DNA from: Progne subis subis
Taxonomy: Eukaryota; Chordata; Aves; Passeriformes; Hirundinidae
Reading direction: 5' to 3'
DNA length: 64,000 bases
NCBI GenBank assembly: GCA_022316685.1
Contig: JAKJHU010000617.1
Span: forward strand, 62,001 to 126,000
Shown here: piece after piece, positions 19,427-30,879 of the stretch
How positions within the stretch are numbered: position 1 is the first letter of the stretch
Layout of the letters: every line of letters starts with the position of its first letter
Notes under the pieces: model-generated
What the model was told of the DNA's origin: nothing
Database searches by the model: none
The model's input: only the letters and a program-made list of their open reading frames with translations
Program-made: the position numbers and the translations under genes

Positions 19427-21680
19427 ATGAGGCCAAGGGTACCAGTGAGACCAAAGGCACCAGTGACTAGATCCCAGGATATAAACTTTGCTGCCAACAA
19501 TCCTGACATCTTGGTCCTTGGCTGCAACCCAAAGGGCCTTGATGACAGTAGAAAGTCAAAACTCCTGAGGATTATTTTCACTGTGTTTGTGGTGATGCCC
19601 TTGGCAACTGGCCAAAACTATGGAGCCACTCGGGACAGAGTCCATGAGAGAAGGGAATGAGCAATGCAGGAACAAACAATATTAAAACAAGCAGCACAAG
19701 AGTGGCCAATGAGAGAACAATCTATGCCAAAACAAAGTCCCAATAATGTTGATCCCTGAAATAAATGCAAGCACTCCATGTGGATCAAGGGCCAGATGGA
19801 ATTTGTTTTCACAGCACATCCACATGTTAGTGCTGCCTGCTACGAGCGCAGCAATTTTATAGATGTTTGTGTTAAAAATAGAAAAATTTATTGGGTAGGG
19901 AAAAACTTAGGATTTAATGGACCAGCTCCTTGTCCTTATAGCGATCAAATTTGTCCTCAATATGAAAACTTTTTTTTTTGTTTTGAGAAAGATGAGAATG
20001 GAAATGATCCAAATATAGGTATAGGAGGTACAGCACTAAGGAAAAAAAAAAAAAAAAAGAAAAACTAAAAGAAACAAACAAAATATGTAAAAAACCATAG
20101 GGAAAGAATTAAAGGAACTGGATAAGCTGTATGAACAATTAAAGCAGCAGTATAGCCACTGGGATTTGACAACCTCAGCTAAGAAACTTTTTGTAGCTTT
20201 CATGCAAGAGATTGCTACAGAATTAGGATTATCCAAATGCTGGATCTGGGGGGGAATTAGAATGGCTGAAAGACAGCTGTGGAGAGGTGAGAGTCTAGCT
20301 CCAGAACAATTTTTCAAATGGAATCATACTCAAATTTTCAAGACATTAAAACGACCTGAAGGATGGATTTTGAGTCATCAAGTAATTGGAACAGTCTGTG
20401 TAACTTGAGAAGGAAGGAAATGTAATGAAGTAGTAGGATATACTCCTTGTATATCTACTTTAGTAGTTAATTTGGATAATAAAACTAAGACCTGGTGACC
20501 TAAAACTTTTACTGGTTACTGGGGAATAACAAAGGAAATGAATTGTGATAAAAGGAAATGAACTGGCATAAAAGTCCTGGAGCTAACCCCTACCAATCCA
20601 AATAAAGACCTAAAATCCTATTAAGAACAAAAAGAAAAAACAGATATTAAATGGAAAACCCCTGATGGAATATATTGCATTTGATGGCAATGAGCATAGA
20701 ATGAATTACCTCAAAAGTGGGAGGGAACCTGTACCTTAGGAGTTATACGACCCTCCTGCTTTGTCATACCAAGGTCTAGGAGCAATATGCTGGGAACACC
20801 ACTTGATGAGACTCTAGAAAGGAATAAAAGAGATTTAAACCTTGACTTCCCAAAGGCAGAGGGAAACCAGAAATGGGGGGAAGATGAATGGCCTGCAGAA
20901 AGAATCATAGCATATTATGACCCAGCAACTTGGGCTGAGGGTGGATCTTGGGGATATAGGACCCCAATTTATCTATTGAATCGGTGGATAAGACTCCAGG
21001 CGGGAGTGGAGGTTGTATCAAACCATACTTCTGATGCCCTGAAGTTACTGGCCAAGCAGCATTCACAAATGTGAGCATTTGTATATCAAACCAGAATTGC
21101 CCTAGATTATCTGTTGGCTGAAGAAGGGGGAGTTTGAGGAAGATTTAAGGAATCTGAGTGCTGTGTGGAGAGAGATGATCATGGGGAAGCCATCACAAAA
21201 CTTGCTGAAGAAATTCAAAGGATGGCACATATACTTGTTCAAAAGGGGAATTCTATTCTAAAAACGGATTGGTGGGATAACCTCTTTGGAGGAGCCTGGT
21301 GGAAGAAGGTGGGATTTATGCTGTTATGTTCTGGATTAGGATTGTTATTTTACCATGCATGATTCCATGTCTTATTAGACTAATCCACCCAGTGATACAA
21401 GGAATGCAAATGACAGCAATGCCCATTGATCCAGAATTGGCAGCAAAAGGGAAACCAAATTCTTTGATGATATTAAAAGCTAGACCTACTCACACTCAAA
21501 AGAAGGGACCTGAAGAGATGTTGACTTAACATAAAGAGACTACTCTAGCACAAGAGATGTCAACCAAATTTGAGAAGGAATGCGAAAAGTTTGATGCAGC
21601 ATGGGAGATGTTAGAAAAATTAGAGGCTGAAATGAGAGAGCGTGAAAACCTGGATTATTGGGAATATAGAAGAAATTGAG
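19427..21680 (+). pseudogene. E2 env, gamma-like, broken
   Basis: The frames in order are as follows. 19427-19657: signal-peptide-like hydrophobic stretch. 19778-20068: N-terminal SU. 20166-20408: SU with CWIWGG. 20787-21074: end of SU with the furin-type site RNKR, then the GSWGY block. From 21075: TM, with a TGA replacing the first Cys of a CX7CC motif near 21134. 21165-21529: membrane anchor and cytoplasmic tail. The env would mediate entry in an exogenous virus; this copy carries many stops and an A-run near 20041. Confidence 0.8.
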
Positions 21681-21723
21681 ATTCAGTTTTAATTAAAAAG
21701 CATGAATCAATATGATTAAAAAG

Positions 21724-21738
21724 AAAAATGGGGGAAAT
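21724..21738 (+). promoter_or_regulatory. E2 polypurine tract
   Basis: AAAAATGGGGGAAAT lies directly before the LTR start TGTAATAAATG at 21739. The same tract is found next to the E5 3' LTR (near 41921-41935, minus). Confidence 0.75.
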
Positions 21739-22572
21739 TGTAATAAATGAAAATGATTCATGCTGATTGCAATTTTTTCAATATTTTAATAATATATATT
21801 TTTGAAAATTGTTTTTATAAAGTAGTAAAGGAAAAAGTAGATGTGATTACTGTTACAAAGCAGATGGGCCCCTTGGCAGATGCTCCATGAGAAAAATAAG
21901 ATACAGGGTGCAGTTTGAGATAAGCAAGAGTCTCAAAGCTGGATTGGCCAAAGCTGGGACTACTCCAAGGTCGGGAGATGGGCCCTTTGCAGATGCTATG
22001 GGATACAGGATGTCTTAAGATAGAACTGGCCTTGAGATGGACAATGCTGGGACTATTCCAAGGCAGGGAGTGTAGGTGGTGGTTTGATCCATGAAATAAT
22101 TACTTTTTGGAACATAATGCTTAGTTATATATAACATAAAACTTAGAGTGCACATGCAACCATTAAGGCTATTCATAGGATGTGAGGAAGATGCTGAGCC
22201 TTCCTCTGAAGAAGACCAACAAAAAGGCAAGAAGACCCCTAACAACAAGTGGAGCATGAGCTATGTAGTATAGTGATATAGATTTTAAGAATTGAAAATA
22301 GAAGGAGATTCACGGGAAATATTAATGAATATGTATTTGCATAAATTATGTAAGTTTATGTTAGACTGCTTTGGTTTGTACATGAGGTAGGGTGAGAATC
22401 CCCCTCTCAGTACCCCGGTCAGTTTTGCTTATGCTTTATCCAAACAGTACTTATCTTTAATTAATCACTGCCAAATTTTTGTATAAGCTTGATTATAAAA
22501 TCCTTCTTAAATAAAATTGCATTGCTGCTAAATTCAACTTTGTTGCTTATTAAATTAGACATATGTAGCTTA
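21739..22572 (+). mobile_element. E2 3' LTR
   Basis: Begins TGTAATAAATG and ends near GTAGCTTAA (about 834 bp). It matches the E5 LTRs at 41077-41919 and 52740-53574. No second LTR lies upstream because the duplication stops at 18840. Confidence 0.8.
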
Positions 22573-22577
22573 ATTTA

Positions 22578-22655
22578 AAATCCTTCCTTCCTTCCCTCCT
22601 TTTTCCTTCCTCCTTTCCTTCTTTCTCTCTCGTTTCTTTCTTTCTTTCTTTCTTG
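22578..22655 (+). repeat. CTTCC/CTTT microsatellite
   Basis: Pyrimidine tract of CCTT and CTTT units directly beyond the LTR. Its complement is at 40967-41060 in the other arm. Confidence 0.8.
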
Positions 22656-22946
22656 GGAGCAGGTACCCTTACCCTCCCAAAATCACTTCCACTCTACCTC
22701 AGCTCTGCACAGCACAGCACCTTAAACTCAGCCTTCCCAATTTCATGGCAACCTCCCACAAGACACTTCCAGGCCCTAAAATTCCTAAAAGCACCAGCAG
22801 CCTTTAAAAACTGCTTCTTGATTTCCCTCCATCTACTCCCCTACGCCAAGAGCCCAAACCACCCCATCCCCCCATTGCAATCCCTACCCATCCCAACTTT
22901 ACTACCACCCCACACTGCAATTAGACCCCACATTACACCATCCTAC
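22656..22946. other. Arm flank between microsatellites, no gene
   Basis: Pyrimidine-rich DNA shared with 40677-40960 of the other arm. No gene. Confidence 0.5.
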
Positions 22947-23058
22947 CCCATCCCATCCCATCCCATCCCATCCCATCCCATCCCATCCCATCCCATCCCA
23001 TCCCATCCCATCCCATCCCATCCCATCCCATCCCATCCCATCCCATCCCATCCCATCC
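22947..23058 (+). repeat. (TCCCA)n array
   Basis: About 22 near-perfect 5-bp units. The frames through it are Pro/Ser/His or Gly/Trp/Asp repeats and are not genes. Confidence 0.95.
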
Positions 23059-23882
23059 CTTCTGGGCACCAAGTCCCCTCCAACCAGCCCTTGCACACTT
23101 CCAGCCATTCCAGGGCAGCCGCAGCTTTTCCTCCCACTCTGTGCCAGGGCCCCACCGCCCTCCCAGGGAACAAGTCCATCCCCACATCCCAGCTCACCCT
23201 GGACCCCAAGCAGTGTCCAGCCATGGCCTGTGTCCTGGCGCTGCAGGCCCTTGGCAAGAGTCCCTCCCAGGCAGCAATTCCTGCTCTTCCCTGCTCTGGG
23301 GCAGCAGCTGCAAGTTGATTTGTTCCCTGGGCCACTGGCCCAGCCCCAAGCCAGGGCCAGGACCTTTCCCCAGAGCTCTGTGGCCACTGCAATGTTCACA
23401 GCTGCAAGGCGGCCACAGCTCCAGGAGCCTTTGGACACCGCTCCCGGGAATGCCCAGGCTGCCACTCTTGGGCTGTCTGTGCAGGGCCGGGGCCTGGACT
23501 CCATGATCCCGCTGCCTCCCTCCCAGCTCAGCCCCTTCTGCAGTTCTCACCCTTGGGCTCAGCCTTTGTGTCTCCTGCAGGCGCTGGCAGAGCTCTTGGG
23601 GCCGGGGCAGGAGCGGCACAGCCCCAGCGTTCCCCTCTCTGTGACACCACGGTGGGGACAGCTCCAACGTTCCCTGCCTGGAGACGCTCCAAGGGAAGCG
23701 TCCAGAGCCACAGCCAGACAGCAAAACTGAGCGGGCACTGAGCACCCCCGGCCTGGGCTGATGTGCATTGCTGTGCACACAGCTCGGGGAAGGTCCCCCT
23801 GGCCACCTCCACAGTGCCACAGGCAAGTGTCACATAGAGTTACAGAGCTCTGCCCAGGGCTGACAGGGGGAGTTAATAAGTA
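23059..23882. other. GC-rich flank shared by both arms
   Basis: Up to about 23755 this matches 39857-40560 in reverse complement. It contains internal short repeats around a GTTCCCCTCTCTGTGACACCA block. Open frames on both strands are composition effects. Confidence 0.6.
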
Positions 23883-24110
23883 AGAACCAAAAAAACCTCA
23901 AAAAACGTAGCAAACAACAACAAAAAAACCCAAACCAAAATAGAGAAACCCCACCCCGCAAAAAAAACCCAAAACGGATCAACAAAACAAACTCAAAAAA
24001 ACTCCAGAAAGAAACAACAAGACAAACAACAACAAAAATTAAAAACAGACAAACATCAAACCATAAATAAAAACAAACAAGCAACAGCAAAAATAAAACC
24101 AAAGAAGAAA
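23883..24110 (+). repeat. A-rich, AAAC-type low-complexity stretch
   Basis: Dominated by AAAC, AACAAC and A-runs. Confidence 0.8.
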
Positions 24111-24521
24111 AAGTACTTCCCCCCAGCAGAGTTGTTCCATCCTTAATACCTGCACACAGAAAAGACCTTCGGCTGCAAAAAATGAAGAGTCATTGGGCAC
24201 ATTTGCAGTAAAAGCAGGTTTAGGACAGGATTTCAGCAGAACTGTTCTCAGCTGGGAAAAAAAAGGCCCCTTGGAAACGCAGATCCTCAAACCACAGGGC
24301 AGAAAAGGGCACTGAATTCCCCTCTCCTGACACACAAACCCTGTTCTCAGGCTGTTTCCCACATAGGATCCTTCTGGAGGACTGCAGAAAGCTGAGAGGC
24401 ACTTCTACCTTCTCCACGTTTTGTGCCCTAAAGCTGCCTGGGAGAAAAAATTTAGGCTCAGCTCTGGTGGCACAATCCCTCCTGGCCCAGGGCACAGCAC
24501 CAGAAAGGTCTTTGTGTGCTG
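24111..24521. other. No feature seen
   Basis: Unique-looking DNA between the A-rich stretch and the E3 5' LTR. Nothing recognised. Confidence 0.5.
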
Positions 24522-25085
24522 TGAAAAGTGCATATTATATGGCTCTACGCAAGATATTTACTATATGTGTTGTGTTGTGTTGATTGTTGGTGTTGTATTA
24601 ATAGTTTGATAGTGTGGTAAATGTAGTTTTGTAGTTAAAATGTAGTTTTTATGTACTAAACACAGGAAAATGTAAATCTTTCAGAGAAAAAAAGAATTTA
24701 CTACCTCCTTATCAGAAGAGAACTCTTCCTCTCTCTCTCAGCCTTGAGGATGCCATAAAGATTAAAAAAAAAAAAAAAAAGAAAAAAAAAAATGATACTA
24801 ACCAGAGATGATTCTTTGTTTGAATGGAATTTATACATCATGTATGAAATGTATGAATATTCAACTGGCTATTGCTTTTAAGAGATAATCATTTGTTAAC
24901 CGGGGTCCTTCTCCAGAGCTTGTGGTTTGGGAAAGGCACCCAGACATCTGTGACTTTGTTTTTATTGTCTCTTATTGTCCTAACTCTACTTGTTCAATTT
25001 TTTTACTCTAATTCTATTTTTATAACCATCTTATTTACTATTAAACTTTTAAAATTTTAAAAACAAGTGATTGGTGTTTTTCACA
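24522..25085 (+). repeat. E3 5' LTR
   Basis: TGAAAAGTGC to TTTTTCACA, 564 bp. It is longer than the 3' LTR (541 bp) mainly through an A-run near 24764-24790. Confidence 0.9.
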
Positions 25086-25089
25086 ATTA

Positions 25090-25107
25090 TGGTAGCAAAG
25101 GATGGTT
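25090..25107 (+). promoter_or_regulatory. E3 primer-binding site, initiator tRNA-Met type
   Basis: TGGTAGCAAAGGATGGTT matches the complement of the vertebrate initiator tRNA-Met 3' end (TGGTAGCAGAGGATGGTT) at 17 of 18 positions. It lies four bases inside the LTR. Confidence 0.8.
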
Positions 25108-25335
25108 AAAACACCTCACTGCCGGTGCCTCAGTGGAATCAGGGTGAGGACGGCGTGCCCTGCCCAGTTGGCAGCCTCGCTCTGTGTTCCCCTGCTGTGA
25201 CCGACAGATGCAGGTTACGATCACTGGACAAAAGGAGGCAATAAAACAAAGAAAAGGGAAAAGATTCCCTAAAACTGCGGTAATTAGCCCCTAAGACTAA
25301 AGTGTACACGAAGACCAAGACCCAAGGACAAAGGA

Positions 25336-25344
25336 CAGGTAAGT
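25336..25344 (+). promoter_or_regulatory. Splice donor in the E3 leader
   Basis: CAG|GTAAGT, a full consensus donor, lies about 230 bp after the primer site. This is where a retroviral leader would donate to a subgenomic env (or pre-env) message. Confidence 0.55.
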
Positions 25345-25550
25345 ACTGGTTTGGAGGGGCGGTTAAGGGGGGGATGAATGTGTGTGAATGAGAGGCAGCT
25401 GGTTATCCCAGAGCTGCTAAGCGAGTGCGGAGTCTCCTATGCTGCGTTTCCACATGGCCAGTAAAGAGACGAAGCAGGTGATAAGAGGAGTGAGAGAATC
25501 CACCCAGGGAAACTGGGACTGAGTTTTAGAAAAGGGGTGGGACCCCTAAG

Positions 25551-25554
<4 letters not shown>

Positions 25555-25598
<44 letters not shown>
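25555..25598 (+). repeat. A run of 44 bases in the E3 leader
   Basis: Uninterrupted A run; it may be an expanded short run in the untranslated leader. Confidence 0.95.
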
Positions 25599-25601
<3 letters not shown>

Positions 25602-26354
25602 TGCTGGATTGAGTGGTTATTGCCCCAAGATCATCCAGGACTGAAACCTGCTGGGTTGAGGGATTGATGTCCAAGAGCACCCAGGGATCTGCTGGATTGA
25701 GGTTATGCCCAAGAGCATCTGGGGTTGAACAACACAGCTGGATTGAGGGGATATCCAAGAGCACCGGGACTGGCCAGTAGCACCTAAAACTTGTAATAGG
25801 TGATTTGAGAGTAAAAGGTACCTTATTGTTGTTTTGTTGTGTGAGAGTGAGTGACACACAAAATCTGCCTCAGTTTCCCCCGGGCGGGTGGGGGAGCTAT
25901 GGAAAAGTGTATGTGTGACCTGCAATCCAGCCCCTTTTCCTCCGTGCGTGTGGCGTGGTGGGGGCAGTAAAGTGTAAGTGACACGCAAATTAGCCGCATA
26001 GGTGGATCAGCACCAGAGGCGACCAGATTCTGGGCCCTCCTCAGAGGCCCAGCTATACTGGAACCCAGAGACCAAACCCAAGGCGAGGGGGGCCACACAA
26101 AGCCACGATTCTCTGGTGACAGGGATTGGCTTTATGTCCTAAGGGTGTGAAAGAGTGTATAAAAGTGAAGGAGAAATTAAGTAAGAGTAGATGGATGAAA
26201 GCACATGTAATGTTGATATATCTCGTTGGAGGGAGGTGTATTGTATTGAATAGTTGTGTAAGAAAGAAGGGATTTTTTTAGAAGTAAGTGGTCTTTAGGT
26301 TGTAAGAGAAAGTGAAAAACAGAGGTGGGAGATGAATAGATAAAATCTTGAAAA

Positions 26355-26585
26355 ATGGGACAGAAAAACAGTAAGTTGGATACAAGGAAGAAAAAAGAGT
26401 GTAAAAAATTACCAATAGAAATACCTCAAGATAGCCCTCTCAGCATTATGTTACCTAACTGGAATAAAAACCCTTGTACAAGAAGAAAGGAAAAGGTAAA
26501 GATGATACAATTTTGCATGATAGAATGGGCAGAGAAGGAAATAAGATCTGACCACGTTTATTGGCCCAGATACAACCTCTTTTGA
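26355..26585 (+). pseudogene. E3 gag: matrix start
   Basis: The frame starts MGQKNSK, a Gly-2 myristoylation-type gag start as in gammaretroviruses. It runs 76 residues to a TGA. Matrix homology continues in another frame after it (26590-26700). Confidence 0.75.
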
Positions 26586-26796
26586 GAACTGTATTTGTCA
26601 GGCTCTAAATGTATTTGTAAATTCAAAAGAAACATTTAATCACGAAGAAAGAGAATATGCCACATGTTGGACAAGAGATTTTAGGAAAATAAAAATCTTT
26701 CACATATCAGAAACCCCCGAGATGAAACGAGAAAAGTGAAAGGGGAAAGAGAAGGGAGGGGAACAAGAAGAAAAGAAGGAAAAAGAGTGGGATCCT

Positions 26797-28526
26797 TTGC
26801 AGGCTTTGCCCTCTCCATTCCCACTCGTGCTCCCGCCGTCCGCGGCCGAGCCCCCTGTCCCGGGTCCCGCTTCAGCCCCGCCAGCCCCGGTTCCCATCCC
26901 GAGTGTGGGCTCACAGCCCGCTTCAGCCCCGCCTGCCCCTGTTCCCGTCCTGAGTGTGGGCTCGCAGCCTGCGGCAGCTGCGCCGGTCCCCGCATACACC
27001 CCATCCCCGGCCCCACCAGTGAATTCGTCTGCCCCAGCCGCCTGGTCCGTGGCCGCCCTAAGGGCTGTGCCGGGGGTCCCTCCTGACATGTGGTCTAAGA
27101 CCACCGCCCCGACCGTGCCGGGGGTCCCGTCAGTCCCAGCCGTCCTATCTCCGATCGCTTCCCCCACTGCCCGATCCCCGGCTGCCCTGCCCGTGCTGGC
27201 TGCGCTGGGCGCTGCCGCTGCTGCTGCTTTGTCTCTGCCGGGAGCCGCTGACTCAGCCGCCACCAGCCCCGTGCAGGCTGCCCACGCTCCCCTCTGCTAT
27301 CCCCAGAACTGCCCCCTCCTCTGCCGGTCCCGGCAGCAAACCCCGCCTACGCTCCGCCCTTGGAGGACCAAGCCTCGGCGCTGTGCCCTGCCCTCACCGC
27401 CCTTCCTGCCCCGAGCTCCGTTCCCTCGATAACCACAGCTACTGCTCAGAGAAACGACTTCTCCCTAGAAATGCCTTATGGAATCACTAGAAGTTCACTT
27501 AAAAGGCAGCCCTCTCTGGATTCTTTCTCAAAACACGGGAAAAAGACAACAGAAGATAAAAACCAAAAATTGGATAAAGAAATTAGTCTATTCCCACTGA
27601 GAGAAGTTCCAATGGGAGGGGGTGGAACAGGGTTTGTAAATGCCCCTTTGACTTCTGAGGTCAGAAATTTTAAAAAAGAAATCAAAGGAATTTTAGAGGA
27701 TCCCATAGGCACAGCTGAACAATTAGACCAATTTTTAGGTCCGAATATTTATACTTGGGAAGAGATGCAGTCTATAATGAAAATAAAATTTTCTCAGGAA
27801 GAAAGGCAATTAATCAGAGCAGCTGGAATAAAAGTTTGGGAAAAAGAGAACCCACAGGGTCCCCCCGGAGAAGACAAAATGCCAACTGCGCCTCCTGAGG
27901 AGAGTCAAAATAATGAGGAAGGGAGGAAACACATGAATGAATATCGTAATTTAATAACCAAGAGAATAAAAGAGGCGGCACCCCGAGGGCAAAATGCTAA
28001 AAAAGCTTTTGAGGCACAGCAAGAAAAAGAAGAATCTCCAACTGAATGTTTGGACAGACTGAGGAAAAATATGAAACAATATTCTGGAATAGACCCTGAA
28101 ACTGATGTGAGAAAAGCTTAGTTAAGGATTAACTTTGTTACTAATGCCTGGCCAGATATTAGAAAAAAAATTAGAAAAAATTGAGGATTGTCATAATAAA
28201 TCATTAGATGACTTATTAAAGGAGGCTCAGAAAGTTTATGTCTGAGAGATGAAGAGAAAGCTAAACTGAAAGCAAAATTTATGGCAGTCACCATGCGAGA
28301 AAACAATTTCCAAAAAAATCAAAAACATACAGGCACTACTTCTAGAGGTAAAATTAATAGAGACAGGGGAAAGGAAAAAAATAGAATCCCAATACAAACC
28401 AAGTCTCAGCAGCCTTCCAGGAATGTCTGCTTTTACTGTGGGGGTGAGGGACATTATAGGAGAAATTGTCCTAAGCAGGTGATAGATCTGAAAATCTTCA
28501 AAGAGATGAGCACAGAGGAGGAATAG
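26797..28526 (+). pseudogene. E3 gag: Pro-rich region, capsid and nucleocapsid
   Basis: The 26797-27432 frame is a very GC-rich Pro/Ala/Ser stretch that includes two tandem 51-bp units (near 26868-26969). The overlapping 27360-28121 frame is a gamma-like capsid with LREVPMG, a conserved N-terminal capsid layout and a Glu-rich major homology region. A TAG at 28119 and shifts near 28165 and 28240 break it. The 28281-28523 frame carries one CCHC zinc knuckle (CFYCGGEGHYRRNC) and ends at UAG 28524-28526. Gag would form the particle core. It is broken in at least three places. Confidence 0.85.
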
Positions 28527-28537
28527 GGAGGTCAAAG
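28524..28537 (+). promoter_or_regulatory. Gammaretrovirus-like UAG readthrough context
   Basis: TAG GGA GGT CA, with protease open in the same frame after the stop. Gammaretroviruses make Gag-Pol by suppressing exactly such a UAG followed by a purine-rich GGAGGTCA context. The pseudoknot downstream was not tested. Confidence 0.6.
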
Positions 28538-28925
28538 GCTCTATTTTTTAGGGGACAAATACCATCTAGAGCCTGTGATAACTCTAAAAGTGGGTCCCCA
28601 AGGAGAAGAATTGGAATTTGCAGTAGATACAGGGGCAGAAAGAACCTGCCTGCTAAATGTACCAAAAGGTTATAGTGTGAGTAAAGATACTGCAAAAGTA
28701 ACACTGGCAAAAGGAGAAACTTTTACAGTTCCAGCCATTAAAGATGTAGTAATTGAAGGGGAAACTAAAATTTGGGTGGGAGATGTTTTATTGGTCCCAA
28801 AGGCAGGTAGCAACTTACTAGGAAGAGACTTACAAGTGCAATTAGGAATAGGGGTTATACCAGAAGATGGGAAAATGACAGCTAAAGTTTTAAAATTAGG
28901 CCAAGAGGATGAAGAAAAAAATTAA
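28527..28925 (+). pseudogene. E3 protease
   Basis: In frame with the preceding gag UAG. The aspartic-protease active site VDTGA is at 28623-28637 and the flap-distal GRDL block near 28830. The frame ends at a TAA (28923) inside an A-rich run, where RT continues in another frame. It would cleave Gag-Pol and is close to intact in itself. Confidence 0.85.
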
Positions 28926-30151
28926 CAAGGAAGTTTGGGATGGGGAAGAAAGTAAGGGAGGATTAAATATTGACCCTGTAAGTGTTACAATGGAGAGAGA
29001 AGATTGTCCCATACGTGTACATCAATACCCCATATCTTTAGAAGGATGGGAAGGTTTGAAGCCACTAATAGAAGGACTAATAAAGGACGGGACACTAGAA
29101 CCTTGCATGTTACCCCATAATACCTCTATTCTCCCAGTAAAGAAGCCTGATGGGAGTTACAGACTAGTACAAGATTTAAGGGAGGTTAACAAAAGAACTC
29201 GGTCTCGTTACCCAGTGGTACCCAATCCCTATACACTTCTAAGTAAAGTTCCACCCCAGCATCAGTGGTTTAGTGTAATGGATCTTAGATTCTTTTTGAG
29301 CCTGTCCACTAGCCAAGGAGAGCCGAGATATCTTTGCCTTTGAATGGGAGGATCCAAAAACTGGAAGAAAGCAGCAATTAAGGTGGACGAAATTACCGCA
29401 GGGGTTCACGGAGTCTCCAAACTTATTTGGGCAAGCTTTAGAAAAAATACTGCAAGCCTTCTCCACTCCTCCTAGAATACAAATTATCCAATATGTGGAT
29501 GATTTTCTACTATCTGGGGAAGATGAAGTTGAAGTTAGAGAAGCTACAATAAAACTTTTATATTTTCTTGGAGAAAAAGGATTAAGGGTATCAAAAGGGA
29601 AACTGCAATTTGTAGAACCAGAGGTAAAATATCTTGGACACTTGATAAGTAAGGGTAGTCGAAGGCTCAGTCCAGAGAGAATTGCAGGAATTTTATCCCT
29701 TCCACCTCCCTCTTCAAAGAGGGAAATCAGAAAACTACTCAGATTATTGGGATATTGTAGATTATGGATTGAGGGGTACACACAGGCAGTAAAATTTTTG
29801 TATGAGAAATTGACAGAGGGAGATAATATAAAATGGACCAAGGAAGATGATGATAAATTAGAAAAATTGAAGTTAAAACTGGCCTCAATACCAGCTTTAA
29901 GCTTACCTTCACTCAAAAAACCCTTTCATCTGTATGTGAATGTAGAAAAGGGGGTAGCTCATGGAGTTCTGGTCCAGGAGTGGGGAGGAGTAAAGAGACC
30001 AGTAGCTTATTTATCAGAGATGTTGGACCCAGTGAGCCACGGCTGGCCAGTATGTATTCAAGCTATAGCCGCTACTGCAATCCTGGTAGAAGAAAGACGT
30101 AAACTTACTTTTGGAGGTAAACTAATTGTGTGCACACCTCATGCAGTTTGA
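28909..30151 (+). pseudogene. E3 reverse transcriptase
   Basis: The 28909-29343 frame holds the fingers and palm start, with [11 protein letters not shown] and motif A (MDLR). At motif A two residues usually following are missing and the frame then shifts. From about 29335 a second frame carries LPQGFTESPNLF, QYVDDFLL (the YxDD active site, 29490-29513) and the thumb. It ends at a TGA (30149-30151), after which the same frame continues. RNA-dependent DNA polymerase family, gamma-like. Inactive because of the frameshift and the damaged motif A. Confidence 0.88.
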
Positions 30152-30154
30152 AAT

Positions 30155-30877
30155 GTGTTAAATGAGAAAGCTGAAAAATGGTTAACAGACTCTAGAATGT
30201 TAAAATATGAAGCAATCTTGATAGATAGTGATGATCTGACATTAGAAGTAAACAGGAGTTTAAATCCAGCTCAATTCCTATATGGAGAACCAGCAGATAA
30301 CATAATACATAATTGTTTAGAAATTATCCAATACCAAACAAAAGTTCGGGGGGATCTTGAAGAACAAGCCCTTTCAGAAGGGGAAATAATCTATGTGGAT
30401 GGTTCCTCCAGATGTCTACAAGGAAAAAGAATGTCAAGGTTTGCAGTAGTTGATGGAAAAAACATGCAAACTACTAAAAAAAGAAAATTACCGTCAAACT
30501 AGTTGGCTCAAACTTTTGAATTATATGCTCTAAAAAAGGCACTGGAATATTTAGCATACAAGAAAGGAACTATATACACTGATTCGAGGTATGCTTTTGG
30601 AGTAGTACATACTTCTGGAAAAATTTGGGAAGCAAGAAGATTACTTAACTCAAGAGGAAAAGGATTAGTACATGAGGGACTCATTTTAAAGATTTTAGAA
30701 GCATTAAAACTACCTGAAGAAATAGCTATAGTACACATTAAGGGACACCAAAGAGGAGTGACCCCAGAAATAAGAAGAAATAATTTAGCAGATCAGGAAG
30801 CTAAGGATGCAGCAGAAAATAGAGCTGAAAGAGTTATGTTAATATTAACTTCAAATGAGGAAAAATTGGAAATCTGA
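30155..30877 (+). pseudogene. E3 connection and RNase H
   Basis: Continues the RT frame after the TGA at 30149. Visible RNase H acidic motifs are YVDGSS (30393-30410), ELYA (after an in-frame TAG at 30500-30502) and YTDSRYAFG (30577-30603), with GHQRG and NLADQEAK near the end. All catalytic positions are readable, so apart from the TAG the domain is complete. Confidence 0.85.
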
Positions 30878-30879
30878 AA

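Larger units (their letters stand above)
18840..23755 (+). repeat. Inverted duplication, left arm
   Basis: The whole segment matches 39857-46799 in reverse complement. That covers ERV pre-env, env, polypurine tract and LTR, a CTTCC-rich stretch, a (TCCCA)n array and about 690 bp of non-retroviral flank. Shared sequence beyond the LTR shows that DNA was duplicated, not that two proviruses inserted separately. Confidence 0.85.

Noticed and set aside
22653..23504. Long frames across the (TCCCA)n array and flank
   Set aside because: Open only because the pentamer has no stop in any frame; the same holds for 39536-40815 in the other arm.
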